Assembly (NCBI GenBank): GCA_033002965.1
Contig: JAURVB010012598.1
Location: forward strand, 1 to 64,000
Direction of reading: 5' to 3'
Length of the DNA stretch: 64,000 nt
Source: Piper betle
Lineage: Eukaryota; Streptophyta; Magnoliopsida; Piperales; Piperaceae
The position numbers were made by a program, and so were the translations under genes. Numbering within the stretch: position 1 is the stretch's first letter; each line of letters starts with the position of its first letter. Shown here in pieces: positions 23,516 through 35,336 of the stretch. The notes below the pieces were generated by a model that made no database searches, was not told the DNA's origin, and saw nothing but the letters and a program-made list of their open reading frames with translations.

Positions 23516-25147
23516 TGTCACGGGCCTAGGTTAGGTCGGCTAACCCGAACCTAACTCATGCGGATCCTATCTTGGCATCTTAAGATGAAGATACAACTCG
23601 CAATGCATGGATGAATGCACAAACCCTAACATGGTACTACATGAATGACATGCGATTCAAAGTACACACCAATACAATTACGATCAAACTCAATAAAAAT
23701 TCTAAAATAAAACGGGCAGAGTCTCCCCTAAAAGTGCAATTGGGGTCCACCCTGTCAAACAACATATACTAATATATGCATATATCAACAATTTTAATCA
23801 CACATAATCTAATATACTGTAAACTCATTATGGAACTTGGGTTTCAACCCACCACACTTTCGTTGCGTGCTCTAATCACACTTCACCTCTTTCCATCATG
23901 TCTTAGCTTTTCATCACGTCATAACATCATCTCATTACATTTAATCATATCCTATCATGTCTTAACATTTCACATCATTCACAATATAATAACATCATAA
24001 ATAGAATATTAACCACATTATTGACTAACATGTGTACAAGCGACAATAGTGCTCCTCCCTCCAAGCTGGCTCCTCCAACTCGTGATTATTACCTACAGAT
24101 AGTAAAAAAATACTTCGGTAACAAGTGTTACTGGTTCGGAAAATAAAGTAACTATAACAAGCTGGCTATGAGAGCAAACTCTCATATGAAAGAAAACATC
24201 ATATACTCCATGTGAACACTCTGAAGAGCACTACTGAGGAGCCACAGGGCTGCAGACCAGGTAGCATCCTGAACTTACTGGTCTGCTGCTGCTGATGCCG
24301 CTCTCGACATTTTCTTACTTCATTCTCTGGTCTCAAATCCTAAGCCCTCTCCCTACCTCCATATTTCTCCTGGCCTTGAGCACGAAGGCTGAGTACTCTC
24401 AAGCAGTCGCCTTTAGTACCCTTTCAACCACAAGTTCGGACATGCGTTGTAGTAAACAGTACCTGTAAACCTCCACATTCTCCGAGTGTGAGGAACTCAA
24501 ACGCAGAGTTGTCAGGATCCCTCAGGAATGGAACAGTCCACTGGCACTAATCCAGAGCCCGCTTTGACTATCACGGCATCCGCTCATGGTACGTGTAGCC
24601 AGTTTCTCCATCTCTCGTCTCATTGAAAACACAAAAACTACATATATATCGGTCTGGGTAGGGATTTATATAATAGGCCCAAAGGTAACTTGTGGTAGAT
24701 CTTGTTTTCAAAATCATCCTCAGGGGATCTCATCCTCAAGGGGTTACTAATCCAAAAACTGTTCGGTTAAATGACCCGAGTTAAGTGGGATCCAAGGAAG
24801 GACTCACTTGGGCTAGGACTAGAGCATGTGGCTAGGACATGACAAGGCCTGACCGGGGCTGCTTTGGCAGGCCTACATTTGACCGGCGGTGACAGTGGCT
24901 GGCCACTGGTGGAAACACAGCAAATAGGCAACTGTGGACATGGTGGTGCTGCTGTGAGGATGAGGGACAAGAAGAGACTAGCTTGGTGGGGAGGAGACAG
25001 CCGGAAGGAGATGAACCCACTGAGGAAGTGGCCAGTGGCAGCTGCTTCACAAAACAGCCCCGGCTAGGGCAGAGGGAGGCTGTGTGAGGGAAGTGGTGGA
25101 GTATCTGGTCATGTAAGGGATAGGTGGTAGTTGTGTAAGGAAGGTGG
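23516..25147 (-). mobile_element. 5' LTR-A of the second non-coding element, left part
   Basis: Starts TGTCACGGGCCTAGG immediately after the primer site. Compared with 15433, the first 37 or so bases of the tip are missing, apparently by deletion between two TGT words. The rest is collinear with LTR-A: hairpin 24167-24186, R/U5 core 24409-24560, TATATAT near 24645. At about 24790 it jumps into a diverged GC block like that at 10390-10700, then is broken at about 25147 by the TRIM array. The right end resumes at 29999. Confidence 0.8.
24167..24186 (-). promoter_or_regulatory. Conserved U5 hairpin of LTR-A
   Basis: TATGAGAG-CAAA-CTCTCATA, same position and pairing as the copy at 17584-17603. 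Confidence 0.7.
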
Positions 25148-26069
25148 GAGAATATCCTGTTTATAAGTGGGAATGGACTATAGATCTTTAACTTTCGAGG
25201 TACCAATTTTAAAGAAGTGACTTAGCCCATTACGTTGCACTTTGGGCTGGGTCGTTACAAATAGTATTAAAGCTAGGTTGGTTCTGTAATAGATGGTGGG
25301 AGAATGGATATTTCAGAATGGACCTGACAGCCAAAGATGGACATGTCAGAATGGACCTGACAGGCCATTGAGTATAGAAATTTCGGGGACGAAATTTCCT
25401 AAGGTGGGTGGGTTGTGTGATCCTTCAACTTAGTCCCACATCTCATACCTACTAGGAGAAGATCTCGTTTATAAGTAGGAATGGACTATAGATCCTTAAC
25501 TTTCAGGGTACCCATTTTCAAGAAATAATTTAGCCCATTACGTTGTACTTTAGGCTGGGTCGTTACAAATGGTATCAGAGCCGACCTGGTTACGTGTTAG
25601 ATTGTGGGCAAGACTAGGGACGTTGGCTAGGCTGTCGATCACGGGCCAGAAAGGTCATGGGTTAGGGGCTAGCAACGGGCCAAGTATATGCATTTCGGGG
25701 ATGAAATTTCTTAAAGTGGGTGGATTGTGAGATCCCTCATCTTAGTCCCACATCTAATACCTACTGGGAGAAGATCCTGTTTATAAGTGGGAATGGACTA
25801 TAGATCTTTAACTTTCAGGGTACCCATTATAAAGAAATGACTTAACCCATTACGTTGCACTTTGGGCTGGGTCGTTACAAATGGTATCAGAGCCGACTTG
25901 GTTCCGTATTAGATGGTGGGAGAACGGATATGTCATAACGGACCTGACAGCCAAACAAAATGGATATGTCAGAATGGACTTGACAGACAAAGATGGACTA
26001 GTCAAAATGGACTTGACACCCAATTATGTATAGAAATTTTGGGGACGAAATTTCCTAAGGTGGGTGGAC

Positions 26070-26646
26070 TGTGAGATCCCTCAACTTAGTCCCACATCTA
26101 ATACCTACTGGGAGGAGATCTTGTTTATAAGTGGGAAGGCACTATAGATCTTTAAGTTTTGGGGTACCCATTTTAAATAAATGACTTAGCCCATTACGTT
26201 GCACTTTGGGCTGGGTCTTTACAAATGGTATTAGAGCCAGGTTGGTTCCGTATTAGATGGTGGGAGAATGGATTTGTCAGAATGGACCTTACAACCAAAG
26301 ATGGACATGTCAAAAAGTACCTGACAACCCATAATACCAAAATGGATATGTCAGAATGGATCTGGCAGCCAAAGATGGACATGTCAGAATTGACCTCACA
26401 GCCCATAATATCAAAATGGTCATGTCAGAATGGACCTGACAGCCCATTGAGTATAGAAATTTCAGCGACGAAATTTCCTATGGTGGGTGGATTGTGAGAT
26501 CCCTCAACTTAGTCCCACATCTAATAACTACTGGGAGAAGATCCTGTTTATAACTGGGAATGGACTATAGATCTTTAACTTTCGGGGTACCCATTTTAAA
26601 GAAATGCCTTAGCCCATTACGTTGCACTTTGGGCTGGATCGTTACA
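26070..26646 (+). mobile_element. Representative complete TRIM unit in the array
   Basis: LTR 26070-26223 (TGTGAGATCCCTCAACTTAG ... CTGGGTCTTTACA), primer site AATGGTATTAGAGCC at 26224-26238, minisatellite internal domain to 26481, purine tract GGTGGGTGGAT 26482-26492, second LTR 26493-26646 (... CTGGATCGTTACA). Total 577 bp. The tRNA-iMet site plus purine tract without gag or pol defines the TRIM class. The family resembles no named one I can identify, and it lacks the 5S-rRNA-like stretch that marks Cassandra TRIMs. Confidence 0.88.
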
Positions 26647-28239
26647 AATAATATCAGAGTCGACCTGGTTACGTGTTAGATGGTGGGCAAGACTATGGAC
26701 GTTAGCTAGGCTGCCGGTCACGGACCAGAAAGGTCGTGGGCTGGGGCTAGCAACGGGCCAAGTACAGGCATTTCGGGGACGAAATTTCTTAAAGTGGATG
26801 GATTGTGAGATCCGTCAACTTAGTCCCACATCGAATACCTACCGGGAGAAATTCCTATTTATAAGTCGGAATAATATAAATCTTTAACTTTCGGGGTACC
26901 CATTATAAAAGAAATGACTTATCCCATTACGTTGCACTTTGGGCTGGGTCGTTACAAATAGTATCAGAGCCGACTTTTTTCCGTATTAGATGGTGGGAGA
27001 ATGGATATGTCAGAACGGACCTGACAGCCCATAATATCAAAATGGACATGTCATAATGGACCTAACAGCCCATTAAGTATAGAAATTTCAGCGACGAAAT
27101 TTCCTATGGTGGGTGGATTGTGAGATCCCTCAACTTAGTCCCACATCTAATAACTACTGGGAGAAGATCCTATTTATAAGTGGGAGTGGACTATAGATCT
27201 TTAACTTTCGGGGTACCCATTTTAAAGAAATGACTTAGCCCATTACGTTGCACTTTGGGCTGGGTCATTACAAATGGTATCAGAGCCGACCTAGTTCCGT
27301 ATTAGATGACACTTTGGGCTGGGTCATTACAAATGGTATCAGAGCCGACATAGTTCCGTATTAGATGGTGGGAGAATGGATACCCCGAAAGTTAAAGATC
27401 TATAGTCTATTCCCAAATATAAACAGGATCTTTTCGCAGTAGGTATTAAATGTGGGACTAAGTTGAGGGATCTCACAATCCACCTACCTTAGGAAATTTC
27501 GTCCCCGATATTTCTATACTCAATGGGCTGTTAGGTCCATTTTGACATGTCCATTTTGATATTATGGGCTTTCAGGTCCGTTCTGACATGTCCATTTTTG
27601 GCTGTCAAGTCCATTCTAACATATCCATTTTGGTATTATGGGCTATTAGGTCCATTCTGACATGTCCATCTTTGGCTGTTAGGTCCGTTCTGACATATCC
27701 ATTCTCGCACCATCTAATACGGAACCAGGTTGGCTCTGATACCATTTGTCACGATCCCGCCCAGAGTGCAACGTAATGGGCTAAGTCATTTTTAAAATTG
27801 GTACTTCTTTGAAATAGGTACCCCGAAATTTAAAGACCTATAGTTCATTCCTACTTATAAACAGGATCTTCTCCGAATAGGTATTAGATGTAGGACTAAG
27901 TTGAAGGATCTCACAATCCACCCACCTTAGGAAATTTCATCCCCGAAATTTATATACTAAATGGGCTGTCAGGTCCATTCTGACATGTCCATCTTTGCCT
28001 GTCAGGTCTATTCTGACATTTCCATTCTCCCACCATCTAATACGGAACCAGGTCGGCTCTGATACCATTTGTAACGACCTAGCCCAAAGTGCATCGTAAT
28101 GGGCTAAGTCACTTCTTTTAAATGGGTACCCCAAAAGTTAAAGATCTATAGTCTATTTCCACTTATAAACAGGATCTTCTCCCAGTAGGTATTAGATGTG
28201 GGACTAAGTTGAGGGATCTCACAAGGGATCTCATAATAT
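26070..28239. repeat. 2,170-bp segmental duplication, first copy
   Basis: Every landmark here returns exactly 2,170 bp later: LTR starts 26070/28240, 26493/28663, 26804/28974, 27119/29289, the 59-bp internal duplication 27251/29421, and the minus LTR end 27477/29647. Private variants are shared too, for example ATAAGTCGGAATAATATAAATC in the LTRs at 26804 and 28974. The second copy is 28240-29998 and has lost 72 bp of minisatellite. Confidence 0.9.
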
Positions 28240-28393
28240 TGTGAGATCCCTCAACTTAGTCCCACATTTAATACCTACTAGGAGAAGATCCTGTTTATAA
28301 GTGGGAATGGACTATACATCTTTATCTTTCGGGGTACCCATTTTAAAGAAATGACTTAGCCCATTACGTTGCACTTTGGGCTGGGTCGTTACA
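28070..28393. repeat. Head-to-head TRIM LTR palindrome
   Basis: A minus LTR (28070-28223) and a plus LTR (28240-28393) meet at their 5' ends with 16 bp between (AGGGATCTCATAATAT), giving an inverted repeat of two 154-bp arms. The spacer is itself a broken copy of the LTR tip. Confidence 0.88.
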
Positions 28394-29998
28394 AATGGTA
28401 TTAGAGTTAGGTTGGTTCCGTATTAGATGGTGGGAGAATGGATATGTCAGAACGGACCTTACAGCAAAAGATGGACATGTCAGAATGTACCAGACAGCCC
28501 ATAATACCAAAATGGATATGTCAGAATGGATCTGACAGTCAAAGATGGACATGTCAGAATTGACCTGACAGCCCATAATATCAAAATGGTCATGTCAGAA
28601 TGGACCTAACAGCCCATTGAGTATAGAAATTTCGGGGATAAAATTTCCTATGGTGGGTGGATTTTGAGATCCCTCAACTTATTCCCACATCTAATACCTA
28701 CTAGGAGAAGATCATGTTTATAAGTAGAAATGGATTATAGATCTTTAACTTTCGGGGTACCCATTTTAAAGAAATGACTTAGCCCATTACGTTGCACTTT
28801 GGGCTGGATCGTTACAAATAATATCAGAGTCGACCTGGTTACGTGTTAGATGGTGGGCAAGACTATGGACGTTAGCTAGGCTGCCGGTCACGGACCAGAA
28901 AGGTCGTGGGCTGGGGCTAGCAACGGGCCAAGTACAGGCATTTCGGGGACGAAATTTCTTAAAGTGGGTGGATTGTGAGATCCCTCAACTTAATCCCACA
29001 TCGAATACCTACTGGGAGAAGATCCTATTTATAAGTCGGAATAATATAAATCTTTAACTTTCGGGGTACCCATTATAAAAGAAATGACTTATCCCATTAC
29101 GTTGCACTTTGGGCTGGGTCGTTACAAATAGTATCAGAGCCGACTTTTTTCCGTATTAGATGGTGGGAGAATGGATATGTCAGAACGGACCTGACAGCCC
29201 ATAATATCAAAATGGACATGTCATAATGGACCTAACAGCCCATTAAGTATAGAAATTTCAGCGACGAAATTTCCTATGGTGGGTGGATTGTGAGATCCCT
29301 CAACTTAGTCTCACATCTAATAACTACTGGGAGAAGATACTGTTTATAAGTGGGAATGGACTATAGATCTTTAACTTTTAGGGTATCCATTTTAAAGAAA
29401 TGACTTAGCCCATTACGTTGCACTTTGGGCTGGGTCATTACAAATGGTATCAGAGCCGACCTGGTTCCGTATTAGATGGCACTTTGGGCTGGGTCATTAC
29501 AAATGGTATCAGAGTCGACCTGGTTCCGTATTAGATGGTGGGAGAATGGATACCCCGAAAGTTAAAGATCTATAGTCCATTCCCAAATATAAAAAGGATC
29601 TTCTCCTAGTAGGTATTAGATGTGGGACTAAGTTGAGGGATCTCACAATCCACCCACCTTAGGAAATTTGGTCCCCAAAATTTCTATACTTAATGGGCTG
29701 TTAGGTCCATTCTGACATGTCCATTTTGATCTTGTGGGCTGTCAGGTCCGTTATGACATATCCTTTTTTTTGGCTGTCAGGTCCGTTCTGACATTTCCAT
29801 TCTCCCACCATCTAATACGGAACCAGGTTGGCTCTGATACCATTTGTAACGACCCAGCCTAAAGTGCAACGTAATGGGCTAAGTCATTTCTTTAAAATAA
29901 GTACCCCGAAAGTTAAAGATATGTAGTCCATTACCACTTATAAACATGATCTTCTCTCAGTAGGTATTAGATGTGGGATTAAGTTGACGGATCTCACA

Positions 29999-30308
29999 CC
30001 TATTAACTCACCTAAAACTAATAAATAACGTCTTATAACGTGGTAAACAACATAAAACTAATTTTACGGTCTAATATTAAAATAAATAAAAAAAGTAGGG
30101 GTGTATTTTTATATATTCTGATAACTCATTAAGTTATTGTCTTACTAACGTTGTTATTATATACTTGGGTATACATGACCCTCATGGTTCATAACACACG
30201 ACCGGACTCGACTCAGTACCCGTGTTCTGAAACTAACTTAACTTGAACCGACGGCTGAACCGATCCGTTTACAAGTATAAAAATCTGACTCCAATCGCTG
30301 GTTTTACA
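29999..30308 (-). mobile_element. 5' LTR-A of the second non-coding element, right end
   Basis: Resumes directly after the TRIM array at CCTATTAACTCACC, matching 11267-11280 (CCTATTAACCTACC), and ends GACTCCAATCGCTGGTTTTACA at 30308. Together with 23516-25147 it completes one LTR split by the array. Confidence 0.8.
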
Positions 30309-31117
30309 TATTCACTTGAATATGTTATGCTTCAACATTCTGACCATGTTATGATTCATCTCTTGTGCACAGGAAATCTCATTCAAATTCGAGACCTGGC
30401 AACATTTTATGTTTATGCTGTTATGTATCCTCGTCAGCTATTAAGTACATGTAGTTATTTTTTGAACCGATATTTATCCGATCACTGACGTTAATTTTTA
30501 TTATGTAGCTATCCTACTTGGGTGGTTAACTTTGAAGGGCATGAACCAAGGATCAAATGTGGCATGAGCATGATGATGACAGTGTTGGCAGTGATATGTG
30601 ATATGAATGTTATGTACACAACTGGAATTTGATCTATCTGTAATGGTTAATATATTGTATTTCTGACATTTCTAATGTCTTTGGACTACTTACGTATTTG
30701 TTATGTATGTTCCAGACTAAATGATAGCTTATTTCTGGTAGATAAGCGCCCACACTTGTGTTTCTTGGTTTTAGGTATTACACATTTTGTGTAGGTGATT
30801 AAGAGTTCACGTGAATTGGAGGAGCATACATATTAATCTTATAGGAGAAGAATTCATTATGAGGTAATGCAAGGAGCCTAAGTGTGAGGAGTGGTGACAT
30901 AGATGACCATAAGTTCCACACTTGAAGAATGATTGTAGTGCGAAGTATAAGGGGTGGTTGCTTAGATGACCATAGTGTTCACAATTTGGCTTGTAATATT
31001 TATTTGCTTATGGGTTGCTTGTGCCCCTATTAATGTTATTTTTTTAATGTGTTGATATGTTTAGACATGTTTGTTGTTGTGTCAGGGATTTTTCCCATGG
31101 TCCTACCTCTATGTGAG
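30309..31117. other. Unassigned sequence, perhaps an older LTR
   Basis: 810 bp with no domain I recognise. Words such as TTAGGTATTACACATTTTGTG and ATAAGCGCCCACACTTGTG resemble LTR edges, and the sequence across the inserted chromovirus (44850-45181) ends AGGGTATTACA, so the chromovirus probably landed in an older LTR. GTGAG at 31113-31117 is the left target-site duplicate. Confidence 0.4.
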
Positions 31118-31860
31118 TGTAACACCCCAATCCGGTTTACTCTCAACCCGGACCAAAACTATTACAAAGGATCAAACTACTCATAAACCGATTAAGTTGG
31201 CTAACCCAAAACCTAAACGGCTACGACATAACCCTCTCGACGTCTCAAGATGGAGCACGCCGCTAATGCGCAAACAATATATGAATGAGATGCAAAATCC
31301 TAACAGGAAACTACGTGAATGTCATGATGATAGCCACATAGAAAAATAATTAAAATAGCAACAAAATTCATAAAAATCCTGAAATAAAATGGACAGAGTC
31401 TTCCCTAAAAGTGCAATAAGGGGACGACTTGTTAAAATACAGCACAATATAGTATATATATAAAACAATAATTTATATCGCAATAGAATTCAAATCATCC
31501 ACACATATTGTAATTGGCATCTCGCCCACCTACAATTCATGCTCATCATGTTTTTGTTCATTTTCAGCTCAACATAGCTGATCATTCTTGGACATTAGAA
31601 CATTTCCAAGCATTTCTAAAACAAGGCATAGAAGCCTCACAAACACATGCAGATATACACAAACATGTAAATCTAATACAACAGCCAATCACATCACATC
31701 TTACGCAAAAGTCGGGGCGGCGCCAGGTATGTGTGTGCAATGCATACTCTAATCCTTCATCAAGGCCGGCATACACCATTCATCGTCCTCACCTACATAT
31801 AGTAGAAAAACGTCAAAAATGGGTGTCACTGGTCTGGAAATGACTAGTATCAAACTGGAA

Positions 31861-31880
31861 CATGAGAGCAAACTCTCATG
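31861..31880 (-). promoter_or_regulatory. Conserved U5 hairpin of LTR-A
   Basis: CATGAGAG-CAAA-CTCTCATG. Compared with the copy at 17584, the outermost T-A pair is a C-G pair: a compensatory change. Confidence 0.7.
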
Positions 31881-32896
31881 GAAAGCAAACAGTCATATAT
31901 CTTTCTCAAGAACTCTCATAAGGGCAACCACAAAGGAGCCGTTGAGCAGCTGAGTCAACAGCATCCTGATCTATCTGGTATTGTGCCACTCACGGCACTT
32001 CTTTTTCAGTACTTCACGTAAAACTTTATCCTAAGCCCTCTCCGAACCTCCATATTACTCCTGGCCTTTGAGCACGTAGATCGAGTACTCTCAGGCATGC
32101 GCCTTTAGTACCCTTTGAACCACAAGTCCGGACATGCGCTATACTAAACAGTACCCGTAAACCTCCACGTTCTCCGAGTGTGAGGAACTCAAACGCAGAG
32201 TTGTCAGGATCCCTCAGGAATGGAACAGTCTGCTGGCACTAATCCAGAGCCCACTTTGACTGGCACGACATCTGCTCATGGCACGTGAAAGTCGATTCAT
32301 CTTCTCTTGTCTCACTGAAAACTCGATAAAACTATTTATAGGGCTAGGTCGGGATTTATTATAATAGGCCCGAAGGCAACTTGAGGTGGATCTTATTTTC
32401 AAAAACAAGCTGAAGGGATCTCATCCTCGAGGGTTATTAATTCCGAAAACAATCCACCAAGATGACCTGTGTTAGGTGGGGTCTGATAAATCATCCACCT
32501 AACACGTTCTATAATCAATAAATCAAATCACCGATAGAGTAGAGTGATAAAACCTGAGAAGCGTGTCCTAAGGGACCTGTTAGAAGCTCCAAGCACAGTC
32601 TCGTGCCTAGACGGTGAGCTCCTGCAACGAACCTACATGAACATAACTATTTACCAATGCCCATACATATATGATGCACGCCTATATAACTAATATATCC
32701 ACATGCATACACTAATCTAATCAAACATGAAAATCATCTCAACAATCACACTAAATCTCCAATTGTCAAGCAAGTTAATAATTTTATGACTTCCTACGTT
32801 ACTTATTGCCTAACACTTTTAATTACAATTTCAAAGTATACCTATTTTAATTTGGTGACAATGGTTTAATCAATTTAATCCGTTTAACTTCGTACT

Positions 32897-34045
32897 TGTT
32901 TGACTATTTTCAATAACATGCAAGTATACACGGTTGAAACAAGTAATATAATGATAAATCGAGTATCGTCCCACAGGGAGATGAATTTCCTTAAATTAAT
33001 TAAAGGAAATTAAATTAAAAATAAAACAGAAACAATTAACTCTAAGAAATCTAATAATAACTTTAAATTAAAAAAAGAATTATAATAATAAAATTTGTTC
33101 TAGAGTCGAATTTCTTTTCACATTAATTTAATCTTCATTAAATCTTCCTCTTATCTTTTATTCCCTCAGATTGTCGATCTAGGATAATTATATGACATGG
33201 TGGCTCCCACTCCTTCATGCTTCTACTATTTTGCCTCAATTTCTACCTCTCGGTGATAATTGATTAATCAACAAAATAATGCATTAAGATTTGCCTTACA
33301 ATCGCATACGGTGTTGTGTATCTCCCGACCACAACGACGAACAAGTCAAAAGACTCGTCGTATGATAAATTATCAATGACTAATCTAATTAATTTCTCCC
33401 AAAATCTAATTAAACCTCATGATCTAAGAATTAGGTGATCAATCTATTCTTAGAATTAAGAATATGATAATTCAAACAATTCGATTGAATAAAAGAATAA
33501 GAGGTGAAATAAATTCAATTAAATCATGTTAAGTTCCATTTTTCTCTAGAACGAAATATAAGACTACTCCATAATAAAAATAGAAAATATTATAAAGAAG
33601 AAACTAATTTTTATTATGAAAAGAAAGAAATTACAAAACTAAAACTACTACTTTCACTACACTCGGAAGCCAATAGATGAGATATGATCAACAACAAATG
33701 ACCACCCCTTTATATAGAAGCGGAGATACAAGAATTCGAAGAGGGTGTTCACAAATCGACGTAATCTAATTAATTATAATGTCCTTTAAGTTTCCAACTG
33801 TTCGACTCCATTGAACACCATACATTGCAGCCATTGGGTGGCGCCAAGTGTCATGACCAATCAAATCCAAAGCTTAATTTATTCATCTTTTTCTGCATTT
33901 AAACACCAAAATTAAGCATATCTAATAAAATATCAATTGACTAGAATATAACGAAAAATATCACCTAATTAATAATATTTATACCTAGAAAGTACAAAAT
34001 CGTATAAAAACCTGGGTAAATATTATATATTTTAAACACTTAACA
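32897..34045 (-). mobile_element. Athila-type solo LTR with perfect duplication
   Basis: 1149 bp, TGTTTGACTATTTTC ... AAACACTTAACA, flanked by GTACT (32892-32896 and 34046-34050). Same family as the LTRs at 55278-56442 and 57843-59000: shared GTATCGTCCCACAGGGAGATG and AAAGTACACAAT/ACTTAACA edges. The paralogous LTR at about 43620-43640 reads TTAACTTAATACTAGCATGC with no insertion, which is the empty site. No internal region remains. Confidence 0.9.
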
Positions 34046-35336
34046 GTACTCGCATGCAAAAACCTAAATCATGCAAATTCATAAATTAACTCGTTAATAA
34101 GAATTTAATTAACTATTCAACTATTTACTAACAATTCCATTAGCCAGCATTTACATCACACAACACAATCTACGCTAATCATCACATGTTTATCATAATT
34201 CACAGTTAATTAAACTAAAATCATGAAATTAATAAAATTAATTTCAATACGCTACCATGGCCACAACATGTTTGTAATAATTCTAAACAAAGAAGTAAGA
34301 ACCACCTCGTGATTGGCACTGAAATCGGTGCCCACGGACAAAGGCGGTGAAGGTGCGCCGGTGGTTTTCCAACGACTATGTCGGCGGTTTTCCGGCACTT
34401 CGGGTGGTTTTCCGGCGACGGCTCCGGCAGGCTAATCGTAGGTAGTGTTTAGCACTGTCTCGGTGAGCTTGACCCAATGGCGGTGACAACAAGGGCAGCC
34501 GCGGCGGCGATGGCCACCGATGGCGGGGTCAAGTGTGTGGTCGGTCGCTCCGATCAAACCCACGGCCGGCCTCGACGGTGGTGCTAGGTAAGGGGGAAAG
34601 GTAGGGGAAGTCGAGGGAGAACTTCGACGTCACAGAGGCTGCAGTCCGGCGCAGACGGTGGCAGAATCGCGTCCGGAATGGCCATGAAATCGAGGGCGAT
34701 TTCTCGACATCACGACGGCTCGACGGTGGCCGGGCGTGGTCGGGGCGGAAAGGCGATGGCACGGCCGGGCTGGGCGGCGTCGATGGGTGGCGAGGTGGCG
34801 TCGGCGGTGGTGGCAAAAGTCAAGGGCGGCGGTGGTGAAGATGTCGGTGTTTGGGAAGGGAGATGAGAAGTATAGGGCGGTGGCAAAGTTGTAAATAAGA
34901 CTCGACTCGACACTGGCTCGAGTCAAGAATAATAACTAAGTCCGAATAAATTCCAGAAAAATTGGGAAAAATCCCATAAAATCAAGCAAAACAACACAAT
35001 ATCCAAATGACATCCTGGATAACTAATAACCCACCTGAAGACCATCTAACGCATCCTAATGCATTATTCAGCCTAAACTAATTGTATGGTCGCAACATGA
35101 AAAAAGATAAAAATCAACTGTATGCTCTCATATCTACTGATAACTCAGTCTGCTGATGCACATCTGATGCTATCATCGATACTTGGGTACACATAAACCC
35201 TCATAGCACCTGTACACGGTCAGCCTCGGCAGCGCACACGTGTTGTGAAAGCTGAACTGACTCGAACCACGGTCAAATCGACCGGCTAACGACTATAAAA
35301 CCCAGACTCGAGTCGCGGGTTTTACAACCTTCCCTC

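Larger units (their letters stand above)
25148..29998. mobile_element. TRIM array: 16 LTRs in alternating orientation blocks
   Basis: Plus-oriented LTRs: 25148-25259 (5'-truncated), 25414-25567, 25726-25879, 26070-26223, 26493-26646, 26804-26956, 27119-27272; minus: 27382-27477 (partial), 27747-27915, 28070-28223; plus: 28240-28393, 28663-28816, 28974-29126, 29289-29442; minus: 29552-29647 (partial), 29845-29998. Complete LTRs are 153-154 bp except 27747-27915, which has a 15-bp duplication. Internal domains are of two kinds: a minisatellite type (GGACATGTCAGAATGG units; 154-269 bp) and a GCCAAGTACAGG type (157-158 bp). Primer-site variants of TGGTATCAGAGCC follow each complete sense LTR. The array sits inside the LTR-A that continues at 29999. 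No coding capacity for replication proteins. Confidence 0.9.
31118..35336 (-). mobile_element. 3' LTR of the chromovirus (LTR-A subtype A3)
   Basis: TGTAACACCCCAATCC (31118) to CTCGAGTCGCGGGTTTTACA (35336). It is 4219 bp with the Athila-type insertion and about 3065 bp without. It shows hairpin 31861-31880, R/U5 core 32099-32240, TATTTATAGGG (minus-strand TATA) near 32334-32344, and GC block 34300-34890 with the TCGACTCG inverted repeat at about 34902-34928. The internal purine tract follows directly at the right edge, proving it is the 3' LTR. Confidence 0.88.

Noticed and set aside
26070..26646. Cassandra TRIM (5S rRNA-bearing)
   Set aside because: The LTR has no 5S-like promoter stretch that I can see and its edges differ; only the primer site is shared.
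25148..29998. CRISPR array or satellite
   Set aside because: Repeats are 154 bp with TG/CA ends, flanked by primer sites and purine tracts in both orientations; plant nuclear context. They are TRIM LTRs.
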